Assembly (NCBI GenBank): GCA_028277885.1
Contig: JANQFK010000021.1
Coordinates: forward strand, 1 to 64,000
Length of the DNA: 64,000 nt
DNA from: Myxococcota bacterium
GTDB lineage: Bacteria > Myxococcota_A > UBA9160 > UBA6930
Direction of reading: 5' to 3'
The notes below the pieces were generated by a model. The model was given only the letters and a program-made list of their open reading frames with translations. It was not told the DNA's origin and did not search any database. The translations under genes and the position numbers were made by a program. The stretch's first letter is position 1; every line of letters begins with the position of its first letter. Shown here one piece after another: positions 56,167-63,439 of this stretch.

Positions 56167-58557
56167 ATGTCTACAACCACCACGGTCGACCCTTCCGTCT
56201 CGACCTCGCCCCTTGCCCTCGACGCCACAGACGTCCCCGGCGCCTGCAATCTCTGCGGTCACAACTGCGGGTTGCTGTTCGATGTCGAAGGCGGGCGAAT
56301 CAAGAAGATCCGTCCCGACGATCGCCATGCGCGCACCGAGGGATACGTCTGCAACAAGGCGTACTCGATCCCCAAGTACATCGATCACGTACAGCGGCTG
56401 GAGCGGCCCCTGCGCCGTCGCGAAGATGGCACTTTCGAGGAAATCTCCTGGGATACGGCCGTTCAGGAGATCGCAGCGAAGCTCACGCAGCTTCGCAACG
56501 ACCACGGCCCGCGTTCGATGGCCGTGTTCGGGCTCGGCGGCCAAGCGAACCACCTCGGCGCGCTGTATCTGGTCAACTACCTGCGCCAGATCGGCTCGGA
56601 CCGCTGGTTCTGCGCCTGGGCGCAGGAGAAGACACAGCACAATCTGCTCGACCAGTGGATGTTCGATTCACCGCCCATGACGTGGCTGCACATCGACAAG
56701 CCGAACACCCGCTACATCGTCATGATCGGGACGAACCCGCGCATCAGCAACAACTCGACGCGCGCGGTCGACTCCTACAAGGTCTTCGAGGGCGACGAGG
56801 ACAAGCGCATCGTCGTGGTCGACCCTCGCACCACCGAGATGACCGGCCGCGCCGACCGCCACGTACGGCTCCAGCCGGGCAGCGACGCCTACTTCCTGCT
56901 CGGACTCGCGGCGGCCATCGTGCAGGAGAATCTCGTCGACGAGGGCTTCCTCGCGCACCGCACGGAAGGCTTCGAAGCCCTGCAGAACGCACTCGCACCC
57001 GTCGACATCGACGAGATGGCGCGACGCTGCGGCATCGACGTCGACGACATCCGCCTCACCGCGCGCGAGTTCGCGACGGCCGAAGGCGCCGGATTCGTCT
57101 ACGACCTCGGCCTCGAGCAGTCCTGGTTCTCGACGCTCACCGCCTACCTGATGCGCGTGATCCTCACGGTGACGGGCAACCTGGCGCGCACTGGAGGCGC
57201 CGTCTTCCACGAGACGTGGATCCCGCCGATGCGAAGCGCCGACCGCCTGGACGAACCGCCGCGAGCCGTCGCGTCGGGCATCCAAGGCATCAAGGCGCTG
57301 TCGGATTTCCACATGTACTCGTACAACCTGGCGCCCGAGGAGATCACAGCCGATCACCCCGAACGAGTACGCGCGCTGATAGTCGACAACGCAAACCCGT
57401 GGTTGTCGGCTGCGGACACGCATGCCTGGGACGAGGCCCGCAAGCAACTCGAGCTGCTGGTGTGCGTCGAGGTGGCGATGACCGAGACGGCGCGCAAGGC
57501 CGACTACGTGTTGCCGTCCGCCGCATCGCAGGAGAAGTGGGAGACCTCGATCTTCCCGCGCCGATATCCGCAGGTCGACGTCCATCTGCGGCCGCCCGTG
57601 ATTCCGCCGCGCGGAGAGTCCCTGCCCGAGCCCGAGATCTACGCGCGCATCATCGATGCGATGGAGCTGATCGAGCCCGCGCCGGCCGAGCTGGTCGAGC
57701 TCGCCGAGAAGGCGCTCGAGCCCGGCGGCTCCGGCGCCTTCTTGCTGAAGGCGCTCGAGCTCGCCAGCCAGTACGGCGAAGCGGATCCACAGCCGCGCCT
57801 CGGTCACTGGACCTACACGACCCTCGGCGACAAGCTCCCCGCCCGCGCGCTGGCATTCCCGTGGCTGCTCGCTCACCTGAACGCCATGCAGCGAAGCGCC
57901 GAGGTCGTGCGTGCCTTCGGTCCCGAGTGGGAAGGCAAGGACCCCTTCACACTGGGCGCAGAAGCGTTCCGCCGCATGGTCGAGCACACCGAGGGCTTCG
58001 TGCTTGCGGAGATCGATCCGACGGACGCACTCGACCGGAACATCGGTTGGGAGAACGGCCGCGTTCGCCTGGCGCCGGAGCCGATGATCGAGGAGATCGG
58101 CCGCGTCCTGAGCAATCCGCCGCAGCGCGACCCAGACTACCCGTTCATGCTCGCGGGTGGGACGCGTTCAGGCTGGACGGCGAACACGATCCAGCGCGAC
58201 CCGTCGTGGCGCAAGGGCCGAGGGCCGCACTGTGCCGTCAGCGTCAACGCGGAAGACGCCGAGCGCCTCGGGTTCGAAAGCGGCGACGAGGTGACCGTGT
58301 CGAGCCGCCGCGGTGGCGTTCGGCTCCCGCTCGTCATCGACAGGAAGATGCTCCCGGGCCACATCAGCATCCCCAACGGGTTCGGCGCCCTCTACCCGGC
58401 GGACGGTTCGGTGGACGGCGAACTGGTGATGTCGGGCGTCTCCGTCAACGTCCTCACGGACGCTCAGGACCGCGACCCCTTCACCGGATGCCCCCACCAC
58501 AAGCAGGTTCGCTGCCGAATCGATCGCGCCGACGCAGCGCTGTCCAGCAATTCGTAG
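56167..58557 (+). CDS. Cytoplasmic molybdopterin oxidoreductase (DMSO-reductase family)
   Basis: 796 aa single-chain molybdo/tungsto-enzyme with bis-MGD. N-terminal [4Fe-4S] motif CNLCGHNCG with the distal EGYVCNKAYS; no Tat signal, so cytoplasmic. MGD-binding segments: MIGTNPRISNN, VVDPRTTEMTGRADRHVRLQ, TGNLARTGGAVFHE, VDNANPW, AGGTRSGWTANTIQRDP and the C-terminal IPNGFGALYPADG. At the usual Cys/Sec metal-ligand position (before the MIGTNP strand) the sequence is MFDSPPMTW, which offers Ser or Asp but no Cys. GGAG eight bases before the ATG. Reaction unknown. Confidence 0.9.
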   Translation: MSTTTTVDPSVSTSPLALDATDVPGACNLCGHNCGLLFDVEGGRIKKIRPDDRHARTEGYVCNKAYSIPKYIDHVQRLERPLRRREDGTFEEISWDTAVQEIAAKLTQLRNDHGPRSMAVFGLGGQANHLGALYLVNYLRQIGSDRWFCAWAQEKTQHNLLDQWMFDSPPMTWLHIDKPNTRYIVMIGTNPRISNNSTRAVDSYKVFEGDEDKRIVVVDPRTTEMTGRADRHVRLQPGSDAYFLLGLAAAIVQENLVDEGFLAHRTEGFEALQNALAPVDIDEMARRCGIDVDDIRLTAREFATAEGAGFVYDLGLEQSWFSTLTAYLMRVILTVTGNLARTGGAVFHETWIPPMRSADRLDEPPRAVASGIQGIKALSDFHMYSYNLAPEEITADHPERVRALIVDNANPWLSAADTHAWDEARKQLELLVCVEVAMTETARKADYVLPSAASQEKWETSIFPRRYPQVDVHLRPPVIPPRGESLPEPEIYARIIDAMELIEPAPAELVELAEKALEPGGSGAFLLKALELASQYGEADPQPRLGHWTYTTLGDKLPARALAFPWLLAHLNAMQRSAEVVRAFGPEWEGKDPFTLGAEAFRRMVEHTEGFVLAEIDPTDALDRNIGWENGRVRLAPEPMIEEIGRVLSNPPQRDPDYPFMLAGGTRSGWTANTIQRDPSWRKGRGPHCAVSVNAEDAERLGFESGDEVTVSSRRGGVRLPLVIDRKMLPGHISIPNGFGALYPADGSVDGELVMSGVSVNVLTDAQDRDPFTGCPHHKQVRCRIDRADAALSSNS

Positions 58558-58571
58558 AGCAGGAGTTTCCC

Positions 58572-59227
58572 GTGCATCACGCCGTGATGATCTTTCCGAC
58601 CGACTACGCGATGCACCCCGCCGAGCTCGCGGTCGAAGTGGAGTCTCGAGGCTTCGAGTCGCTGTGGTCAGCGGAGCACTCGCACATTCCGGCCAGTCGC
58701 CTCTCGAACGGCCGCTTCCTCTTCGGGGTCGGCGCCGGCTGGAACATCGAGGAGATGAACAACCACGGCACTTCCGGCGAGGGTCGGTTCAAGCTCATGC
58801 GCGAGCGCATCGAAGCCATGAAAGCGATCTGGACACAGGACGAGGCTTCCTACGACGGGGAGAACGTCTCCTTCGATCGCATCATCGCGAACCCGAAGCC
58901 CACGCAGAAGCCGCATCCGCCGATCCACGTCGGCGGCGCCTTTCCCGGCGGCCTGCGCCGAGCAGTCCGCTACGGCGACGGGTGGATCCCGCTGATGGGC
59001 CGCGGCGACGACGACATCGTGAAGCACATGGGTGCGTTCCGGGCGGCAGCAACCGGGGCGGGACGCAACCCGACGAGATGGAAGTCTCCGTGTTCGCGGT
59101 GCCTCCGGACAAAGAAGCCGTTCATCGCTACGCCGACGCCGGCATTTCGCGAGTCGTCTTCGGCATGCCCCCGGTTGGCCGCGACCAGCTCCTGCCCTTC
59201 CTGGACCTTCTCGCCGGACTGGCGTGA
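58572..59227 (+). pseudogene. LLM-class F420-dependent oxidoreductase, decayed
   Basis: Luciferase-like monooxygenase family fragment with two lesions. The N-terminus (MIFPTDYAMHPAELAVEVES, AEHSHIPASR) jumps directly at about 58696-58705 into NGRFLFGVGAGWNIEEMNNH, missing about 60 residues that normally include the barrel strands between them. Near 59068-59072 one base is lost: the frame ends in GAGRNP and the correct C-terminus (EVSVFAVPPDKEAVHRYADA through FGMPPVGRDQLLPFLDLLAG) continues in another frame to 59227. Last gene of the tetR-tauD-molybdoenzyme run. The parent probably used F420 or FMN. Confidence 0.85.
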
Positions 59228-59352
59228 TCCACCGAGAACCAAGGCTTGTCGAGCACGGCTAGCGCCGACCCCGCACCGGCGTCTTCCATCTCGCTTTGGT
59301 AGGTGTGCCTCAAAGGTGCCTCAAACGAGAGAACAGCCACGTAAGTGACTAC

Positions 59353-59398
59353 TTTCGTTGAGGAATTGGTGGAGGCGGCGGGAATCGAACCCGCGTCC
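59353..59398 (-). repeat. tmRNA 3'-end sequence, copy 3 (att-like), right edge of island
   Basis: On the minus strand GGACGCGGG-TTCGATT-CCCGC-CGCCTCC-A-CCA (59398-59367): a perfect T-stem/loop, acceptor strand and CCA as at the 3' end of tmRNA. The tmRNA body should lie to the right, but the egtB coding region ends at 59430, so the gene is absent. The 14 bases beyond CCA (to 59353) are shared with copy 2. The 125 bases between the LLM remnant and this site hold only a short direct repeat GTGCCTCAAA. Confidence 0.75.
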
Positions 59399-59429
59399 GC
59401 CAGCCAGCATGACCCGAGCGGGCCTGCCC

Positions 59430-60701
59430 TCAGAGATCCCGCGCGAGCCGGATCCCGGTGAACTGCCAGCGCTGGTGCGGGTAGAAGAAGTTGCGGTAGG
59501 TCTCGCGGACGTGGGAGCGCGGGGTCGCGCAGGAGCCGCCGCGCAGCACCAGCTGGTTCGACATGAACTTGCCGTTGTACTCGCCGATGGCGCCCTCGGG
59601 CGGCTGGTAGCGCGGATAGGGCGCGTAGGCGCTGCGGGTCCACTCCCAGACGTCGCCGTACATCTGCACGGGGTGCTCGTCGCTGGCGTGCTCGCTCGGG
59701 CTCGGGTGCAGCGCGCCGCTCTCGACGAAGTTGCCCTCGACGGGGAGCCGCCAGGCCGCGCACTCCCACTCGGCCTCGGAGGGCAGGCGCGCGCAGGCCC
59801 AGGTCGCGTAGGCGTCGGCCTCGTAGAGGCTCACGTGGGTGACGGGATCGTCGGGGCGCAGGGGCTCGGCGCCGCCCAGGGTGAGGGTCCACCACTCGCC
59901 GTCGCGGTCCTCCCAGTAGAGCGGGGCGTTCCACTCCTCGGACTGCACCGTGGCCCAGCCGTCGGAGAGCCACAGCTCGGGGCGGTCGTAGCCGCCGTCG
60001 GCCATGAAGGCGAGGTACTCGGCGTTCGTCACCGGGCGCGAGGCCAGCTCGAAGCCCTCCAGCCAGAGCCGGTGGCGCGGTCCCTCGTTGTCGAACGCGA
60101 AGCCCTCGCCGTCGTGACCGATCCAGCGCTCGCCGCCCCCCCAGGCGAGCCAGCCCGACTTGGCGGCCCGGATGCGCGGGCGCTCGGCGTCGTGGTAGAC
60201 GGGCTTCAGCGGGTTGCTCGAGAAGAGGTGCTTCAGGTCCGTGAGCATCAGCTCCTGGTGCTGCTGCTCGTGGTGCAGGCCGAGCTCGATCACGGCCAGC
60301 TCCTCGGGCGTGGGCGCGCCCGCGAGCACGGCGGCCATGCGCTCGTCCACCGACGCGCGGTAGGCGCGCACCTCGGCGAGGGACGGGCGGGTGATCAGGC
60401 CGCGGCGGGGCCGCGGGTGCTGCTCGCCCACGGTGTTGTAGTAGGAGTTGAAGAGCACCCGGAAGCTCGGGTCGAAGGGCCGGTGGCCGGGCCGGGGCTC
60501 GAGCACGAAGGTCTCGAAGAACCAGGTGGTGTGGGCGAGGTGCCACTTGGTGGGGCTCGCGTCCTCCATGGACTGCGGCGTCGTGTCCTCGGGGGAGAGC
60601 GGCGAGGCGAGGGCCTCGCTGGCGGCCCGCACGGCCGCGTAGGCCGAGGCTGGGTCCGTGGCAAAGCGCGCGAGCGCCTCGGAGTCGCGGAAGCGGTCCA
60701 T
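59430..60701 (-). CDS. egtB: Ergothioneine biosynthesis sulfoxide synthase EgtB
   Basis: 423 aa non-heme iron enzyme joining hercynine and a thiol donor with O2. N-terminal DinB-like domain with the iron ligands (KWHLAHTTWFFETFVL; GLHHEQQHQELMLTDLKH), then an FGE-sulfatase domain (PVTNAEYLAFMADGGY, RLPSEAEWECAAW, DVWEWTRSAYAPYPRY, LRGGSCATP, RNFFYPHQRWQFTGIRLARD). GGGGAG before ATG 60701. EgtD (hercynine synthase) is not in the window. Last gene of the moeA-egtB run. Confidence 0.93.
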   Translation of the reverse strand: MDRFRDSEALARFATDPASAYAAVRAASEALASPLSPEDTTPQSMEDASPTKWHLAHTTWFFETFVLEPRPGHRPFDPSFRVLFNSYYNTVGEQHPRPRRGLITRPSLAEVRAYRASVDERMAAVLAGAPTPEELAVIELGLHHEQQHQELMLTDLKHLFSSNPLKPVYHDAERPRIRAAKSGWLAWGGGERWIGHDGEGFAFDNEGPRHRLWLEGFELASRPVTNAEYLAFMADGGYDRPELWLSDGWATVQSEEWNAPLYWEDRDGEWWTLTLGGAEPLRPDDPVTHVSLYEADAYATWACARLPSEAEWECAAWRLPVEGNFVESGALHPSPSEHASDEHPVQMYGDVWEWTRSAYAPYPRYQPPEGAIGEYNGKFMSNQLVLRGGSCATPRSHVRETYRNFFYPHQRWQFTGIRLARDL

Positions 60702-60784
60702 CGGAGCTCCCCTCTCGACGCCCTTCTCGACCCTCCTCGCAGCCGAGACGCCGATCCGTGCCTGCCACCGCGCGCTGCGCCGCG

Positions 60785-61339
60785 CTACCAGCCTTCCGTA
60801 CCCGGCTCGCCCTTGAAGGGCCCCACCAGGTCCGCGGTCACCCAGCCCCCGTAGAAGCCTCCGGGCTGGGGCGTCACGCGCTCGTCGCCAACGTAGCAGG
60901 CATCCACCCGGCCGGCGAAGAACGCCAGGTGGTCGGCCAGCTCGGCGAACCCGGCGTCCGGGGTCGGATAGCTCCAGGCGACGTCCTCGACGCGCCGCTC
61001 GCCCACCCGTACGGTCCAGTAGCGCGCCCGGCCCTTCCACTCGCAGAAGCTGGTGTGGGGGCTCGCCTCCAGCAGGTCCATGCGCACGTCCTCGGCGGGC
61101 ACGTAGTAGGTGGGCGGGCTCGCGGTCTCGCACACGCGCAGGGCGCGGGTCGAGTCGGCGAGGAGCGTGCCGGCGAGCTCGACGCGCACCCGCTTCGCGA
61201 CCCGCTCCAACCGGGGTGGGCGCGGGTAGTCCCAGACCGACTCCTGGCCGGGACCGGGGCGCGCCGGGTCCCGGGGACGGCGGCGGGGGAAGCTGCGCCA
61301 GCGCGCACGCTCGGCGGCGTCGGGATCGTGGCGGGTCAC
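60785..61339 (-). CDS. DUF427 domain protein
   Basis: 184 aa from GTG 61339 (GTGA overlap with the HD gene stop). DUF427 signature: RVRVELAGTLLADSTRALRV, YYVPAEDVRMDLLEASPHTS, FCEWKGRARYWTVRVGERRV and AWSYPTPDAGFAELADHLAF, then DACYVGDERVTPQPGGFYGG. A ~50-residue N-terminal Arg/Pro-rich extension precedes the domain. Function unknown. Confidence 0.85.
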   Translation of the reverse strand: MTRHDPDAAERARWRSFPRRRPRDPARPGPGQESVWDYPRPPRLERVAKRVRVELAGTLLADSTRALRVCETASPPTYYVPAEDVRMDLLEASPHTSFCEWKGRARYWTVRVGERRVEDVAWSYPTPDAGFAELADHLAFFAGRVDACYVGDERVTPQPGGFYGGWVTADLVGPFKGEPGTEGW

Positions 61340-61950
61340 TCGACCTCCCTTCTCTTCGCGGGCGCGTCCTCGAGCCAGCCGCGCTCCACCGCCTCCTCGA
61401 TGCGGCCCCGCGCGAGCTCCCAGAGCCGACTCGACGCGAAGGCGATGGGCCGGTTGCGGTCCATCACCCGGTCCCGGGTGATGCCGTGCTCGCGCCAGGT
61501 GCGGCCCCGGGTCGCGTGGCCCTGGAGGAGCGGCATCAGGCGGTCCACCGCGGCGGCGAAGCGCGCCTCGGGGCTCTCGCCCGCCTCGAACTCCTCCCAC
61601 AGCGCGCGCAGGGAGCCGCCCTGGTCCTCGGGCAGCAGGGCGAAGAGGCGGTCGGCGGCGCGGCGCTCGCGCTCCTGCTTGTCGCGGGCGCCCTCGTCGT
61701 CGTAGCGGAAGGTGTCCCCCGCATCGATCTCGACCAGGTCGTGGACCAGCATCATGCTGACCACGCGGCCCGCGTCCACCGGCTCGTCGCAGTGCTCGGC
61801 GAGCAGCAGGGCGAGGAGCGCCACGTGCCAGCTGTGCTCCGCCGTGTTCTCGCGGCGCGCCTCGCCGAGGAGCCAGCTCCTGCGCTCGACGTGCTTGAGC
61901 GCGTCGATCTCCAGCAGGAAGCGAACCTGCCGCTCCAGGCGGTCGCTCAC
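61336..61950 (-). CDS. HD-domain phosphohydrolase (YfbR-like)
   Basis: 204 aa. HD metal motif: ENTAEHSWHVALLALLLAEH (His), MMLVHDLVEIDAGDTF (HD). The KHVERRSWLLGEARRENTAE opening and HD spacing resemble 5'-deoxynucleotidase YfbR/HDDC2 proteins, which hydrolyse deoxynucleoside monophosphates. GTG start overlaps the PPK2 stop. Confidence 0.87.
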   Translation of the reverse strand: MSDRLERQVRFLLEIDALKHVERRSWLLGEARRENTAEHSWHVALLALLLAEHCDEPVDAGRVVSMMLVHDLVEIDAGDTFRYDDEGARDKQERERRAADRLFALLPEDQGGSLRALWEEFEAGESPEARFAAAVDRLMPLLQGHATRGRTWREHGITRDRVMDRNRPIAFASSRLWELARGRIEEAVERGWLEDAPAKRREVE

Positions 61951-62816
61951 TCCTCGCCCTCCAGCAGCGCGCGCATCTCGTCGAAGCGGGCCTTCTCCTC
62001 GGGCGAGACCACGGGCCAGTGCAGGCCGAGGCCGTGCAGGGACTCGACGATGCGCTCGGCCACCGCGATGCGCATCGCCGGCTTGTCGTCGGCGGGGATC
62101 GCCCACCACGGCGCCCAGGGGCGCGAGGTGGCGCGCAGCGCCTCCTCGTAGGCGCGCATGTAGGCGTCCCAGTGGCCGCGCTCGCGCACGTCTCCGGCGC
62201 TGAACTTCCAGTGCTTGTGGGGCTCGTCGAGGCGCGAGAGGAAGCGCCGCCGCTGCTCCTCCTTCGAGACGTTCAGGAAGAACTTCAGGATCAGCGTGCC
62301 GTTGCGGGCGAGGTGGCGCTCGTGCTCGCGGATCGACTCGAAGCGCTCCTCCCAGACGGCGTCGAGGTCGATCGGGCCCGGGAGCTTCTGGGAGTCGAGG
62401 ATGCCCGGGTGCACGCGCACCACCAGCACCTCCTCGTAGTAGCTGCGGTTGAACACGCCGATGCGGCCGCGCTCGGGGAGCCGCCGCGCCGTGCGCCACA
62501 GGAAGTCGTGGTCGAGCTCGAGCGAGCTCGGTCGCTTGAAGGAGTAGACCTCGCAGCCCGCCGGGTTCACGCCGGTCAGCACGTTGCGGATGGTGCTGTC
62601 CTTGCCCGCCGCATCCATCGCCTGGAAGACCAGCAGCACGGCGTGGTGGTCGTGGGCGTAGAGCATGCGCTGGAGGTCCGACAGCTCCTCGGTGAGCTCC
62701 TCGAGGCGCTTCTTCGCGGCCTTCTTCTCCAGGGGCTTCCCGTCGGGCACGGTGGGGGCGTCGGCGAGGCGGAAGCTCCCGTCGAAGGGGACGCGGTGGC
62801 GCTCGAGGACGCTCAC
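61947..62816 (-). CDS. Polyphosphate kinase 2 family protein
   Basis: 289 aa P-loop kinase using polyphosphate to phosphorylate nucleotides. Walker A in LLVFQAMDAAGKDSTIRNVL, Walker B region GRIGVFNRSYYEEVLVVRVH, lid module NVSKEEQRRRFLSRLDEPHK, and WKFSAGDVRERGHWDAY. Size and motifs fit the single-domain class I/III; nucleotide preference cannot be decided. GTG start overlaps mobA stop as GTGA. Confidence 0.92.
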   Translation of the reverse strand: MSVLERHRVPFDGSFRLADAPTVPDGKPLEKKAAKKRLEELTEELSDLQRMLYAHDHHAVLLVFQAMDAAGKDSTIRNVLTGVNPAGCEVYSFKRPSSLELDHDFLWRTARRLPERGRIGVFNRSYYEEVLVVRVHPGILDSQKLPGPIDLDAVWEERFESIREHERHLARNGTLILKFFLNVSKEEQRRRFLSRLDEPHKHWKFSAGDVRERGHWDAYMRAYEEALRATSRPWAPWWAIPADDKPAMRIAVAERIVESLHGLGLHWPVVSPEEKARFDEMRALLEGEE

Positions 62817-63439
62817 GCCGAGGCCTCCCCGGCGAGGCGCGCGCGGGCCTCGGCGAGCTCCTCGGGGGTGTTCACGTTGAGGAGCGAGTCGCCCGTGGGG
62901 TCGGCGGCGGCGAGGTCCGCGCCCTCGAGGGTGCGGGTCTCCACGGCGTCGAGGAGGCCGCGCAGGGCGAGGCTCCCCTCGGCGAGGCGCCGGCGCGCCA
63001 CGGCGAGCACGGGCTCGCGCCGGTAGACCGCGCACAGCGGCTGGAGGCCGCCGGGCTCGGCCCGCGGCACCACGGCGTCGGCCTCGGGAAACGCCAGCAG
63101 CGCGAGCAGCAGCTCGGGGCGCAGGGCGACCAGGTCCGTGGCCAGCACCAGCACGCGCGGCGAGCGCGCGGCGCCGAGCGCCGCGACCAGCCCGCGCAGC
63201 GCGCAGCGCGGCACGTCCTCGGGGTCGGCCACCCGCCGCCCCGGCGCCTCGGCGGGCGGGTCGCCGCCCACGAGGAGCACGTCCTCGAAGAGCGCGTCGA
63301 GCTCGCGCGCGAGACGCAGCGCCGCGGGCACGCCGCCCACCTCGAGCCGCGCCTTGTCGCGGCCCATGCGCCGGGAGGCGCCGCCCAGCAGCAGCGCGCC
63401 CGAGACCTCGGCGAAGCGACCCTCGGCGGGCTCGCTCAC
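62813..63439 (-). CDS. mobA: Molybdenum cofactor guanylyltransferase
   Basis: 208 aa. GTP-binding signature LLLGGASRRMGRDKARLEV; LVLATDLVALRPELL gives the catalytic Asp; VPRAEPGGLQPLCAVYRRE and the terminal LNVNTPEELAEA are typical. Converts Mo-molybdopterin to MGD, which the bis-MGD enzyme in the adjacent island needs. GTG start overlaps the moeA stop (GTGA). Confidence 0.9.
   Translation of the reverse strand: MSEPAEGRFAEVSGALLLGGASRRMGRDKARLEVGGVPAALRLARELDALFEDVLLVGGDPPAEAPGRRVADPEDVPRCALRGLVAALGAARSPRVLVLATDLVALRPELLLALLAFPEADAVVPRAEPGGLQPLCAVYRREPVLAVARRRLAEGSLALRGLLDAVETRTLEGADLAAADPTGDSLLNVNTPEELAEARARLAGEASA

Noticed and set aside
59367-59760. Intact tmRNA gene on the minus strand
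   Set aside because: Only the 3' terminal ~32 bases match; the region where the body should lie is egtB coding sequence.
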